Of a stretch of DNA of 24,887 nucleotides, positions 16,758-24,149 are shown one piece after another. Origin of the DNA: an uncultured Blautia sp. (lineage in GTDB: Bacteria; Bacillota; Clostridia; Lachnospirales; Lachnospiraceae); the NCBI GenBank assembly GCA_934408705.1, contig CAKRVL010000031.1, positions 1 to 24,887 of the forward strand. Reading direction: 5' to 3'. Below the pieces are notes generated by a model. That model saw only the letters and a program-made list of their open reading frames with translations. It had not been told where the DNA came from and did not search any database. Each line of letters starts with the position of its first letter. Position 1 is the first letter of the stretch. The position numbers were made by a program, and so were the translations under genes.

Positions 16758-16786
16758 TTGAATTTTTGGAAATATTATACTATAAT
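16758..16786 (+). promoter_or_regulatory. Sigma-A-type promoter for the small P-loop gene
   Basis: TTGAAT (16758-16763) and TATAAT (16781-16786) are separated by exactly 17 bases in an AT-rich context, giving a 5' leader of about 60 bases. This is one of the best promoter matches in the window. Confidence 0.82.
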
Positions 16787-16852
16787 ATGAAACATATTAA
16801 ACATGGTTTTTGGTAAAAATTTAATATCATATTGTCTAAGGAGGAAAACATC

Positions 16853-17272
16853 ATGGTTGAACTGATCGTAGGAAAGAAAGGCAAAGGCAAAACAAAAGTG
16901 CTCTTAGACAGAGTAAACAGTGCGGTGAAAGAAGCCAACGGAAGCATTGTTTACCTTGACAAAAGCACAAAGCACATGTATGAGCTTAACAATAAGGTAC
17001 GTCTTATCGACGTTTCTTCTTATCCGCTGAAGAATGCTGACGAATTCGTAGGCTTTATCTGCGGTATTATTTCCCAGGATCACGATCTTGAGCAGATTTA
17101 TCTGGACAGCTTCCTGAAGGTTTCTAAACTGGAGGATGCAGACGTTACAGATACTCTTGAGCAGCTGGACAAGATTAGTGAGAAATACGGAATTTCCGTA
17201 GTTGTAAGTATTTCACTTGATAAGGAAGAACTTCCAGCAGCATTACAGGATAAGATTGCAGTAGCATTATAA
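16853..17272 (+). CDS. Small P-loop protein of unknown function
   Basis: This 139-residue protein has a Walker A motif at its N-terminus (GKKGKGKT, residues 7-14, in VELIVGKKGKGKTKVLLDRV). Possible Walker B-like strands are QIYLDS (D85) and GISVVVSIS (113-121). I do not recognise a characterised family; similar short proteins in Lachnospiraceae are sometimes loosely labelled PilT-like, without evidence for motility. AAGGAGG at 16838-16844 fixes ATG 16853, although the frame is open to 16832. It has its own promoter and terminator and so is monocistronic. No membrane segment or signal peptide is visible. Nucleotide binding is likely, and the role is unknown. Confidence 0.88.
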   Translation: MVELIVGKKGKGKTKVLLDRVNSAVKEANGSIVYLDKSTKHMYELNNKVRLIDVSSYPLKNADEFVGFICGIISQDHDLEQIYLDSFLKVSKLEDADVTDTLEQLDKISEKYGISVVVSISLDKEELPAALQDKIAVAL

Positions 17273-17328
17273 TCTCAGATGATATGATATTGCAGCTATA
17301 AATTCAGTAAAACCAAATATAGGTACAT

Positions 17329-17369
17329 AAGGACATGGCTCGATTCACCGGTCATGTCCTTTTATTTTG
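17329..17369 (+). terminator. Intrinsic terminator between convergent genes
   Basis: AAGGACATG (17329-17337) pairs with CATGTCCTT (17353-17361), followed by the T-rich 17360-17369. It ends the P-loop gene. On the minus strand the same stem is preceded by an A-rich stretch and followed by few Ts, so it may only partly terminate the recombinase gene that ends at 17376. Confidence 0.88.
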
Positions 17370-17375
17370 TTCAGC

Positions 17376-18431
17376 TCAGTCTTCGCGCAGTTTTACAGCA
17401 GTGGCCGCCTGACGCCGTCTGGAGTCATCTAAGGCCGCATAATGCTTCTTCGTAGTATTTACGTCTTTATGGCCTAAAACGTCTGCTACGAGGTAAATAT
17501 CGCCTGTCTCCTGGTATAGAGCGGTGCCGTATGTGCTACGCAGCTTATGTGGAGTAATTTTTTTGGTCGTAGTGACCTGTCTGGCATATTTTTTGACCAG
17601 ATTTTCTACAGCCTGTACGCCAATCCGTTTGCGCTGAGTAGAGTAGAAGAGAGCATGTTCATGTCCCTCTACCGGTACAATATTTTTACGCACCTCTAAA
17701 TAATTTCTCAGAGCTTTTTCTACTTCCGGACCAAAGTACACAACCATTTCATTTCCACCTTTTCGGGTAACTTTGATTCCATTATTTTTAAAATCCACAT
17801 CTTCAATATCAAGTCCCACGCATTCAGAAACACGAACGCCTGTTCCAAGCAGGAGAGTAACAAGGGCCAGATCACGATCCTTCGTTTTCTCATAATAAAC
17901 TTTTTTCTGTCCTGTAAGATTGTCACCGCCATGTTCAATATAATCCAGTAAAAGAGCAACTTCATCAGCCTCCAGGCGGATAATGCTTTTCTGATGAATC
18001 TTAGGAACATCCACAAGAACAGTGGGATTTGTGTGGATCATTTCACGTTTAAAATAATATGCATAAAAGCTTCGCAGTGATGACATTTTTCGTTTCAATC
18101 CACGTTCGCCGTTAGTTTCTGTTTTGTCCCCGGCCTGATATACCTTCAGATATTCTTCATATTCCTCAAGATCAATAGCTGTGATCTGATCCAGGATATC
18201 AACAGTAAAGGCATCCATAGACCAGTCCTTAAAAGCCGGATTTTGCTCCAGAAGAAACTGAAAGAAAATGCGGATATCATATGCATATGAAATTCTGGTT
18301 TTTGTCGTAGTGCGTGGCTCAATGGCACGAAAGAAATCCTTGCAAAAAGGCGGTATCGTTTTTAAAACATCGCGAAGACGTAAGGTGTTTTCAATATCTG
18401 TCTGTTCATGATAGGTTACTTTTTTATCCAT
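17376..18431 (-). CDS. Tyrosine recombinase, XerS/XerC-D-like
   Basis: This is a site-specific tyrosine recombinase of 351 residues with a SAM-like N-terminal DNA-binding domain (about 25-135) and a complete catalytic domain. The catalytic residues are R200 (GTGVRVSE), K224 (TRKGG), H295 and R298 (HKLR), H321 (LGHKDVNTT) and nucleophile Y331 (KHYAALD). Its length and long N-terminus (FFRAIEPRTTTKTRISYAYD) resemble single-recombinase XerS/XerH proteins more than the roughly 300-residue XerC/XerD. There is no excisionase, relaxase or phage gene nearby, which argues against a simple integrative element. A dif-like inverted repeat lies 107 bases upstream. AAGGAG (18447-18452) precedes ATG 18431 at rather long spacing. 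A chromosome-dimer resolution role is inferred. Confidence 0.9.
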   Translation of the reverse strand: MDKKVTYHEQTDIENTLRLRDVLKTIPPFCKDFFRAIEPRTTTKTRISYAYDIRIFFQFLLEQNPAFKDWSMDAFTVDILDQITAIDLEEYEEYLKVYQAGDKTETNGERGLKRKMSSLRSFYAYYFKREMIHTNPTVLVDVPKIHQKSIIRLEADEVALLLDYIEHGGDNLTGQKKVYYEKTKDRDLALVTLLLGTGVRVSECVGLDIEDVDFKNNGIKVTRKGGNEMVVYFGPEVEKALRNYLEVRKNIVPVEGHEHALFYSTQRKRIGVQAVENLVKKYARQVTTTKKITPHKLRSTYGTALYQETGDIYLVADVLGHKDVNTTKKHYAALDDSRRRQAATAVKLRED

Positions 18432-18491
18432 AATAATTTAATTCTCCTTAATCTGTGATCGGTCATCAGAATTGAAATATTCTATAAAAAC

Positions 18492-18569
18492 ATGGAAATT
18501 CCGGGGAAGTGGCCGGTTTCCTATCTGAAAGCAATTCATCTATATGAAAAACTCGGGTTTGTCGTATAG
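18492..18569 (+). pseudogene. Possible 3' remnant of a GNAT acetyltransferase gene
   Basis: On the strand opposite its neighbours, a 25-codon frame ends in KAIHLYEKLGFVV and a TAG stop. The AIxLYEKLGF pattern is the well-known acetyl-CoA-site motif of GNAT N-acetyltransferases. Residues upstream of it do not match the family and the frame closes at 18456, so at most a terminal scrap remains. An intrinsic terminator in the same orientation follows 17 bases later. The same bases hold the inverted repeat at 18538-18571, so the motif could also be coincidence. Confidence 0.3.
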
Positions 18570-18571
18570 AT
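18538..18571. other. Candidate tyrosine-recombinase core site (dif-like)
   Basis: ATCTATATGAAAAAC (18538-18552) and GTTTGTCGTATAGAT (18557-18571) are inverted repeats matching at 13 of 15 positions around the 4-base centre TCGG. Taken as 13-bp arms with an 8-bp spacer, this has the layout of Xer/Flp-type core sites. The ATGAAAAACT half-site recalls, from memory, the single-recombinase sites difSL and difH. It lies just upstream of the recombinase gene, the position reported for difSL relative to xerS in streptococci. Confidence 0.5.
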
Positions 18572-18586
18572 ATAAATGAGGAACAT

Positions 18587-18629
18587 AACGCCGGATCAGC
18601 CACTGCTTCCAGCCATTTCCGGCGTTTTT
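18587..18629 (+). terminator. Orphan + strand terminator-like hairpin
   Basis: AACGCCGG (18587-18594) pairs with CCGGCGTT (18619-18626) across a 24-base loop, and a T-run covers 18625-18629. It points along +, although all complete flanking genes are on the minus strand. It may terminate a lost + strand gene (see the GNAT remnant), or serve dtd weakly from the other side. Confidence 0.55.
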
Positions 18630-18660
18630 CCAAAATTCGTTAATTTACCAGAATTCACTT

Positions 18661-19107
18661 TTACATAATTGATTCATCCAACATTACTGTAAAAGGTCCG
18701 TCATTTTCCAATGAAATCTTCATGTCAGCACCAAACACCCCGTGCTGAACAACCGGCACCGTCTTAGCGGCTTCCTTAAGCATATACTCGTAAAGCTCAT
18801 TAGCCTGATCTGGTCCGCCAGCCTCAATAAAGCTTGGACGGTTTCCCTTCTTACAATTGGCATATAATGTAAACTGTGAAACCATCAAAAGCTCTCCATT
18901 TACATCTGCCAGGGAAAGATTCGTCTTACCATTTTCATCCTCAAAAATCCGAAGTCCCAGCATTTTTTTCAGGTATTTATCTGCAATCTCCTTGGTATCA
19001 TTCTGTCCTACACCGATCAACACCAAAAAACCTTTCCCGATACTTCCAACAAGCTCTCCATCTACTTTTACACTGGCATAATTTACCCGCTGTATTAAAA
19101 GTCTCAT
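18661..19107 (-). CDS. dtd: D-aminoacyl-tRNA deacylase Dtd
   Basis: Dtd hydrolyses D-aminoacyl-tRNAs such as D-Tyr-tRNA and thereby protects translation from D-amino acids. The 148-residue product is of standard length. It shows the SQFTLYA active-site motif and the C-terminal [10 protein letters not shown] segment carrying the Gly-cisPro motif (usual form NGPVT; here Val is Phe). ATG 19107 lies one base after the stop of the membrane-protein gene upstream, whose last codons hold AAGGACGG as ribosome binding site. A GTG at 19128 would add seven residues within the upstream gene and is less likely. Its linkage to the upstream gene suggests translational coupling. Confidence 0.95.
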   Translation of the reverse strand: MRLLIQRVNYASVKVDGELVGSIGKGFLVLIGVGQNDTKEIADKYLKKMLGLRIFEDENGKTNLSLADVNGELLMVSQFTLYANCKKGNRPSFIEAGGPDQANELYEYMLKEAAKTVPVVQHGVFGADMKISLENDGPFTVMLDESIM

Positions 19108-19108
19108 G

Positions 19109-20560
19109 TCAATTTCCGTCCTTTTCACTATTTTGTTTCTGCTTCTGTTTCTGCCTGTACTCTTCTATTAATTGTCTGACTTTTTCGTAAATTATCACAG
19201 AATATTTCTTGATAAATGTCCAAATCGTAATAAGAATCTTCTGAATCGTCTTTAATAATGTAAGGGTAAACTGCAGCATCGCAGTACGTCTCGGTGTCTC
19301 CCGTTCCTTCGGCTCTTCCTCAGGGAATAAAATCGGCTCATGTGTTACGGGATCCAGACAGTCAATATTCGTATATTTCTGTTCTTCATCCGGAACCTTC
19401 TTATAAATCAGGCTCATATGAACAAGTCTGTCAAGTGCTGCATAAAGAACTGCGAACACAGGAACACCGATAAGCATACCCGGAATTCCGAAAACACCAC
19501 CGCCTATAAGAATCGCCACAATTACCAGGAAGCTGGAAAGTCCTGTAGACTCACCCAGAATCTTCGGTCCCAGGATATTTCCGTCAAACTGCTGGAGAAC
19601 AAGGATAAAAATTGCAAAATAAATGGCCTGCAGCGGGTCAACCAGCAAAATCAGAAATGCACTTGGAACAGCTCCCAGGTATGGTCCGAAAAACGGGATC
19701 ACATTTGTAACACCAATGATCACACTGATCAATAGTGTATATGGCATATTCAGGAAATTCATTCCAATATAACACAACACACCGATAATAGCGGAATCCA
19801 GGATCTTACCTGTAAAGAAACCAATAAATGTCTTGTTGGTAAAACGCATGGAATGAATGATAAAGTTTGCATGTGAAGTATTAAAAACTGCATATGTGAG
19901 CATCTTGGCCTTAGCCGTGAAGCCTTCCTTATCTGCCATCAGATAAAGAGAAACAACAGCTCCGATAAGGAAATTCTTCAGGAAATTAATCAGCTCGAAC
20001 ACACCTGCTGAAATATTTTTAAGCATTTCCTGCATCTGCGGAAGGATATTCGTAGTCAGATACTCCTGTGCTGTAGTAATAGACTGATTCAGGGTATCCA
20101 GCGCATCACTGTTCAGGTTCCATTTCTCAATAAACGACTGCAGCCATTTCTGGATGACCTTCACATAGGTGGGAAAACTGTAAATCAACCCCATAATGCT
20201 TCGGATCAACTCCGGCAGGATCATCATAATAAGTGCATATATAAGAGTCAGGAAAAGAACCATGCACAAGATCACACAGGCCCAACGGATAGCCTTACGC
20301 CCCTTCTTTCCTACGGTTATCTCCTTCTTTGTAAGGATAGGATATATCAGCTTTTTTTCAAAAAAATTCAATATCGGGGTTAGTAAAAATGCTATCACAA
20401 CTCCATAGACAATTGGTGTCAGGATTCCCAGAAAGGTCTTAATTCCCGCGATCAATGTCTTCATATGGAAAACACCATAGTAAAAAAGCATACTAGCTGC
20501 AATTACAAGGAAAGCAGTCACTCCCCAGCGAACATGTTGATTGTCCAAGCGTAATTTCAT
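19109..20560 (-). CDS. AI-2E family transporter (PerM/UPF0118-like membrane protein)
   Basis: This 483-residue polytopic membrane protein belongs to the AI-2E exporter/PerM family, whose members have been linked to autoinducer-2 export, ion/proton exchange or simply permease functions. The substrate here cannot be assigned. About eight membrane helices are visible: two near the N-terminus (residues 11-65), one at 95-120 and a cluster at 205-390. The family-typical [21 protein letters not shown] and GILGPKI-like stretches ([18 protein letters not shown]) are present. The C-terminus is a long charged cytoplasmic tail ending in a Lys/Gln-rich segment. The ATG at 20560 has AGGAGG about 13 bases upstream, and a strong extended -10 promoter precedes it. 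Confidence 0.92.
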   Translation of the reverse strand: MKLRLDNQHVRWGVTAFLVIAASMLFYYGVFHMKTLIAGIKTFLGILTPIVYGVVIAFLLTPILNFFEKKLIYPILTKKEITVGKKGRKAIRWACVILCMVLFLTLIYALIMMILPELIRSIMGLIYSFPTYVKVIQKWLQSFIEKWNLNSDALDTLNQSITTAQEYLTTNILPQMQEMLKNISAGVFELINFLKNFLIGAVVSLYLMADKEGFTAKAKMLTYAVFNTSHANFIIHSMRFTNKTFIGFFTGKILDSAIIGVLCYIGMNFLNMPYTLLISVIIGVTNVIPFFGPYLGAVPSAFLILLVDPLQAIYFAIFILVLQQFDGNILGPKILGESTGLSSFLVIVAILIGGGVFGIPGMLIGVPVFAVLYAALDRLVHMSLIYKKVPDEEQKYTNIDCLDPVTHEPILFPEEEPKERETPRRTAMLQFTLTLLKTIQKILITIWTFIKKYSVIIYEKVRQLIEEYRQKQKQKQNSEKDGN

Positions 20561-20626
20561 ATAGTTATATTGTCCTCCTGAAACATTAAAACATAATTAT
20601 TATCTGCCAAACAGCAATTTCCTTTT

Positions 20627-20655
20627 ATTATAGCACAGTTTAAACTTAATGTCTT
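20627..20655 (-). promoter_or_regulatory. Extended -10 promoter for the AI-2E family gene and dtd
   Basis: Reading the minus strand, TGCTATAAT gives a perfect -10 (20627-20632) with the TGn extension. AAGACA at 20650-20655 is a weak -35 at 17-base spacing. The leader would be about 60 bases with AGGAGG near its end. Confidence 0.7.
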
Positions 20656-20719
20656 ATTAAAAAATTATAAACTGATAGGATCTCACCCACCCCCAAAAAT
20701 GTGTTTGCAAAGTATCCCA

Positions 20720-20751
20720 TTAATAAAGGAGTCCTCTTCCGAGAACCCCTT
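20720..20751 (-). terminator. Intrinsic terminator after the cytidylate-kinase-like gene
   Basis: On the minus strand AAGGGGTTCTC (20751-20741) pairs with GAGGACTCCTT (20736-20726) around a GGAA tetraloop, with two G-U wobbles, followed by a moderate T/A-rich tail. It separates this gene from the AI-2E family unit. Confidence 0.75.
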
Positions 20752-20771
20752 CCTCTCACATATTTCTGTAA

Positions 20772-21410
20772 TTATTTCTTAAGATCATCAAAAATATGTA
20801 CAATATCGATAATTGCCTTTGCAGCACCATCAATACCGAGCACACCACTGTCAACACTTAAGCTGTATCCTGAAGCTGCTCCCCATTTCTTATTCGTGTA
20901 GTAATTATAATAGCTTGCACGGCTCTTATCAGTCTTAGTGATCATGTCCTTAGCTTCCTTAGGAGTCTTATTGTATTTACCTGCAATACGCTTAATTCTC
21001 CAGTCAAGGTCTGCATGGACGAAAACACTGAAACAGTCTTTATTGTCTGCAAGAGCATAATCAGCGCAACGGCCAACCATAACGCACGGACCTTCTGCTG
21101 CAAGCTTCTTAATAGCCTCAAACTGTGCCAGGAAAACCTTGTGGTTCATAGGCATGTCTGTAAATCCCGCAGAAGAATACCCAAAAGAATAAGTATCCAT
21201 TACAAGAGAATATAAGAAGCTGTTCGTTGGCTTCTCATCATGATTCTCAAATAATTCCTTACAAATGCCGCTATCATTGGCTGCATGCTCCAGAAGCTCC
21301 TTATCGTAGCACTTAATTCCGAAGTACTTAGCTACTTCCTGACCGATCTGTCTGCCGGCACTTCCATATTCACGTCCGATGGTAATTATTGAACTTGTTG
21401 TATTGTTCAT
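20772..21410 (-). CDS. Cytidylate kinase-like family protein
   Basis: This is a nucleoside-monophosphate-kinase-like P-loop protein of 212 residues from the cytidylate-kinase-like family (distinct from canonical Cmk). The N-terminal nucleotide loop is IITIGREYGSAGRQIGQEVA, the characteristic GREYGSGGR variant rather than GxxGxGKS. VMVGRCADYALAD and the basic HADLDWRIKRIAGKYN lid region follow. The physiological substrate is not established for this family. ATG 21410 is chosen over 21452 because AGGGAG sits 8 bases upstream and the GREYG loop then lies close to the N-terminus, as in relatives. It has its own promoter and a terminator, so it is likely monocistronic. Confidence 0.9.
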   Translation of the reverse strand: MNNTTSSIITIGREYGSAGRQIGQEVAKYFGIKCYDKELLEHAANDSGICKELFENHDEKPTNSFLYSLVMDTYSFGYSSAGFTDMPMNHKVFLAQFEAIKKLAAEGPCVMVGRCADYALADNKDCFSVFVHADLDWRIKRIAGKYNKTPKEAKDMITKTDKSRASYYNYYTNKKWGAASGYSLSVDSGVLGIDGAAKAIIDIVHIFDDLKK

Positions 21411-21439
21411 ATCTGCCACTCCCTTCTGCAATTCCTTTA

Positions 21440-21459
21440 CTGTGAATGGCATTTCACAG
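21440..21459 (-). promoter_or_regulatory. Short palindrome in the leader of the cytidylate-kinase-like gene
   Basis: CTGTGAA (21440-21446) and TTCACAG (21453-21459) are perfect 7-bp inverted arms with a 6-base centre, lying between the promoter and the ribosome binding site. It could be a repressor site or a small leader hairpin. Confidence 0.4.
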
Positions 21460-21474
21460 ATAATTTGTAAGATT

Positions 21475-21504
21475 ATTATACACTACATCAGGGTGAACTG
21501 ACAA
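21475..21504 (-). promoter_or_regulatory. Sigma-A-type promoter for the cytidylate-kinase-like gene
   Basis: On the minus strand, TTGTCA (21504-21499) and TATAAT (21480-21475) are spaced by 18 bases. The -35 begins immediately after the stop codon of the pseudouridine synthase gene upstream. Confidence 0.75.
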
Positions 21505-22419
21505 CTATTTTCTTAATTTTTCTAACAAATCAAGAAAATATTCTGGCAAAGGTGCTGAAAACTCCATATACTCTCCTGTTCTTGGATGAACAAAGCCCAA
21601 AACCATGGCATGAAGCGTCTGTCCCTGCAGGTGGTAGGGATTTTTGCCTGATCCATAAATTTCATCCCCAAGAAGAGGGTGTCCCAGACTTGTCATATGA
21701 ACCCGGATCTGATGTGTACGGCCAGTTTCCAGGCGACACTCAATATAAGTAGCATTGCCAAAGCGCTCCAACACTTTATAATGAGTGACTGCATCTTTTC
21801 CATTTTTATAATTAATCGCCATTTTTTTCCGGTCAATCGGATGACGTCCGATAGGACCTTCTACAGTGCCTTCATCTTCTTTCAGATTGCCTGCAACAAT
21901 GGCACGATAACGACGCTTGATAGTATGATCTTTCAATTGCTGTGCCAGATCCCGGTGTGCCGTATCATTTTTGCATACAAGAAGTGCTCCTGTGGTATCC
22001 TTATCAATCCGGTGAACTATTCCGGGACGCATAACACCATTAATACCGGACAGATTCCCCTGACAGTGATACATAATAGCATTTACCAAAGTTCCGCTGG
22101 TGTGACCATTAGCAGGATGAACAACCATCCCCTTAGGCTTATTTACGATCAGCACATCATCATCCTCATACAAAATATCCAGAGGAATATTCTCTGGAAG
22201 AATATCCGGCTCGGTTAAATCAGGCAGGGTTGTCTGCACCAGATCCCCTGCCTGTATTTTGTAGTTTGCCTTTACAGCCTTCCCATTGACAGTAACTCCC
22301 TGATCCTTCAAAAGCTTCTGAAGATAAGAGCGGGAAAGCTCTTCATATTTATCAGAAAGGCAGCGGTCTATACGCACCCCTGCCTCCTCAGCTGTCGCTG
22401 TAAATTCCAATTGCTCCAT
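21505..22419 (-). CDS. RluD-family 23S rRNA pseudouridine synthase
   Basis: This RluA/RluD-family enzyme isomerises uridines in large-subunit rRNA; the exact position cannot be read from sequence. The 304-residue product has an N-terminal S4 RNA-binding domain (RIDRCLSDKYEELSRSYLQK and following, residues 17-75) and a catalytic domain with HRIDKDTTGALLV holding the catalytic Asp, then GRTHQIRVHMTSLGHPLLGD. ATG 22419 is preceded by AGAGAGG at a rather long 12-base spacing. It follows lspA by 52 bases. The lspA-rluD pairing is widespread in Firmicutes and supports both annotations. Confidence 0.94.
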   Translation of the reverse strand: MEQLEFTATAEEAGVRIDRCLSDKYEELSRSYLQKLLKDQGVTVNGKAVKANYKIQAGDLVQTTLPDLTEPDILPENIPLDILYEDDDVLIVNKPKGMVVHPANGHTSGTLVNAIMYHCQGNLSGINGVMRPGIVHRIDKDTTGALLVCKNDTAHRDLAQQLKDHTIKRRYRAIVAGNLKEDEGTVEGPIGRHPIDRKKMAINYKNGKDAVTHYKVLERFGNATYIECRLETGRTHQIRVHMTSLGHPLLGDEIYGSGKNPYHLQGQTLHAMVLGFVHPRTGEYMEFSAPLPEYFLDLLEKLRK

Positions 22420-22471
22420 ATAATGGTATATCCTCTCTTTATCAGATGTATTAAAGTGATTATCAAATGCT

Positions 22472-22489
22472 TTAAAGCCCGGGCTTTAA
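22472..22489. repeat. Perfect 18-bp palindrome over the lspA stop codon
   Basis: TTAAAGCCC followed by GGGCTTTAA is self-complementary over 18 bases and includes the lspA stop codon. As RNA it can fold only with a tight CCGG loop, and no T-run follows, so it is not a convincing terminator. Confidence 0.5.
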
Positions 22490-23005
22490 GAAGTCGAAAT
22501 CATCTTCATCCTTATAGCGGAAAAATATAAGAAAAATCAGTACCACAATTCCGCAGGTCACATAAATATCTGCCACGTTAAAAATAGGAAAATCAATCAG
22601 GGAAAAATAAATAAAATCCACCACAAAGCCCCTGAAAACCCGATCTATAAAATTCCCCACAGCTCCTGTGAACACTACAACAGCAGTAAAAAGCAATGGA
22701 CTGTAATAGACAGTTGCAGGTATTTTTATAAAAAAATATATAATGCCAACAAAAAACACAATGCAGATCAGTACCAGAAAAAGGACCTGATCCTGAAGAA
22801 GGCCAAATGCCATACCTCTGTTCTCCAGATAGCGAAAAGTCAGTACATTCTTAATAAGCGTGAAACCAGGATTTCCCTTCAGATACCGGATAGCAAAATA
22901 TTTCGTCCCCTGATCCAGAAGCAGCAAAAAGAAAATAAGCCCAAAAGCCTTCAGCTTTGGTTCATGCACAAGCCGGTCATTTTTCTTCGTAGTAATACTT
23001 CGCAT
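22472..23005 (-). CDS. lspA: Lipoprotein signal peptidase (signal peptidase II)
   Basis: LspA is the membrane aspartyl protease that removes signal peptides from diacylglyceryl-modified prolipoproteins. The 177-residue product has four hydrophobic helices (about 19-38, 73-93, 101-120 and 143-163). Conserved motifs are LDQGTKYFA, RYLENRGMAFG, GNFIDRVFRGFVVDFI and FNVADIYV; the two catalytic Asp residues should be those of VVDF and NVAD. The product has an N-terminal basic extension of about 18 residues and an acidic tail (KDEDDFDFL). The gene starts 5 bases after the aroB stop with a weak AGGTAA ribosome binding site inside aroB, so coupling is likely. Confidence 0.95.
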   Translation of the reverse strand: MRSITTKKNDRLVHEPKLKAFGLIFFLLLLDQGTKYFAIRYLKGNPGFTLIKNVLTFRYLENRGMAFGLLQDQVLFLVLICIVFFVGIIYFFIKIPATVYYSPLLFTAVVVFTGAVGNFIDRVFRGFVVDFIYFSLIDFPIFNVADIYVTCGIVVLIFLIFFRYKDEDDFDFLKPGL

Positions 23006-23010
23006 AGCGG

Positions 23011-24102
23011 TTACCTGCAGATAGCACGGATTCCCACAAGAAGCTCCTGATCCGTGACTGTCTTATCAATAAAGCTTTTGCCAAGACCATCCATAAGAAT
23101 AAATTTAATCTGCCCCTGCTCCATTTTCTTGTCCTTTCTGGTAGCTGCCAGAATGTCTTCCGGAGAAAGCCCCTCCACATATAAAGGCAGATCATAAAGC
23201 TTAAGGCTGTTGCATATCTGCTGATACTCTTCCTCTGTGAGAAGCCCTCTTTCCCTGGAAATAGCAGCTGCAGCAACCAGCCCAATACCTACACACTGTC
23301 CGTGGAGCAGTCTGAAATCCATCAGCTTCTCTACTGCATGTCCGATAGTATGCCCAAGATTAAGAAGAGCGCGCTCCCCCTGCTCCTTAGGATCTCTCTC
23401 TACAACACCTGCCTTAATGGCACAGCATCTACGAATCATAATGGCAAGCATCTTCGGATCCATAGTGCGTATTACCTGGTAATTGGCGCATACAAAGTCA
23501 AAAAATTCCTTATCGCAAATCAGACCGGTCTTTAGTATCTCACCCATTCCACAGCCAAATTCACGCCCTGGAAGAGACTGTAAAGCCGCCATATTCATAT
23601 AAACCAGGCGTGGCTGATGAAAAGCACCTATCATGTTCTTAAACTGCCTGAAATCAACACCAGTCTTTCCGCCAACACTGCTGTCAACCTGGGCCAGAAG
23701 TGTAGTGGGAATCTGGATAAAGTCAATTCCACGAAGATAAGCAGCTGCGCCAAATCCGGATAAATCTCCAGTCACGCCACCTCCAAGTGCAACTACCAGC
23801 CCCTTACGGTCAATGCCATTCTCAATCAGACACTGGAAAAGATCCTGAACAGTGTCAAGGTTCTTATGTGCTTCCCCCGCCGGAAAAGTAAACTGGTATA
23901 CCTTATCTGTCACCTTAAGAAGCTCTGTTTTCACCTGATCAGCATAGAGAGGTTCCACATTGGAATCCGAAACAATACACATACTTTTCCCTTCAAGCCC
24001 CTCTTCCTTCAAGGCTTTAGGAAGAAAAGAAAAGTCATTTTCAAAATAAATGGGATAACAGAAATCCCCGTCACGTTTTACAAGTAATTTTTCTTCTGCC
24101 AT
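23011..24102 (-). CDS. aroB: 3-dehydroquinate synthase
   Basis: AroB is the NAD- and metal-dependent enzyme that converts DAHP to 3-dehydroquinate, the second step of the shikimate pathway. The 363-residue product is full length. The NAD-site GGGVTGDLSGFGAAAYLRG and the substrate-binding TTLLAQVDSSVGGKTGVD are intact. Metal ligands are expected in EILKTG, NLGHTIGHAVE and RLLHGQ. ATG 24102 has GGGAGAGG about 9 bases upstream. No other aromatic-pathway gene is in the window; it sits between ylmH and lspA, so its expression may be tied to this housekeeping operon. Confidence 0.96.
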   Translation of the reverse strand: MAEEKLLVKRDGDFCYPIYFENDFSFLPKALKEEGLEGKSMCIVSDSNVEPLYADQVKTELLKVTDKVYQFTFPAGEAHKNLDTVQDLFQCLIENGIDRKGLVVALGGGVTGDLSGFGAAAYLRGIDFIQIPTTLLAQVDSSVGGKTGVDFRQFKNMIGAFHQPRLVYMNMAALQSLPGREFGCGMGEILKTGLICDKEFFDFVCANYQVIRTMDPKMLAIMIRRCCAIKAGVVERDPKEQGERALLNLGHTIGHAVEKLMDFRLLHGQCVGIGLVAAAAISRERGLLTEEEYQQICNSLKLYDLPLYVEGLSPEDILAATRKDKKMEQGQIKFILMDGLGKSFIDKTVTDQELLVGIRAICR

Positions 24103-24149
24103 AGTTAAATCCTCTCCCGATTCATTGTTATTTATACATCAGCTATAAT

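Noticed and set aside
17376..18431. Recombinase as integrase of a mobile element
   Set aside because: No excisionase, relaxase, phage, toxin or cargo gene is present and the neighbours are housekeeping genes. It is not excluded, but a chromosomal Xer role fits better.
21679..22218. Plus-strand open frame opposite the pseudouridine synthase gene
   Set aside because: The opposite strand has intact S4 and catalytic motifs; this frame has no ribosome binding site or family resemblance.
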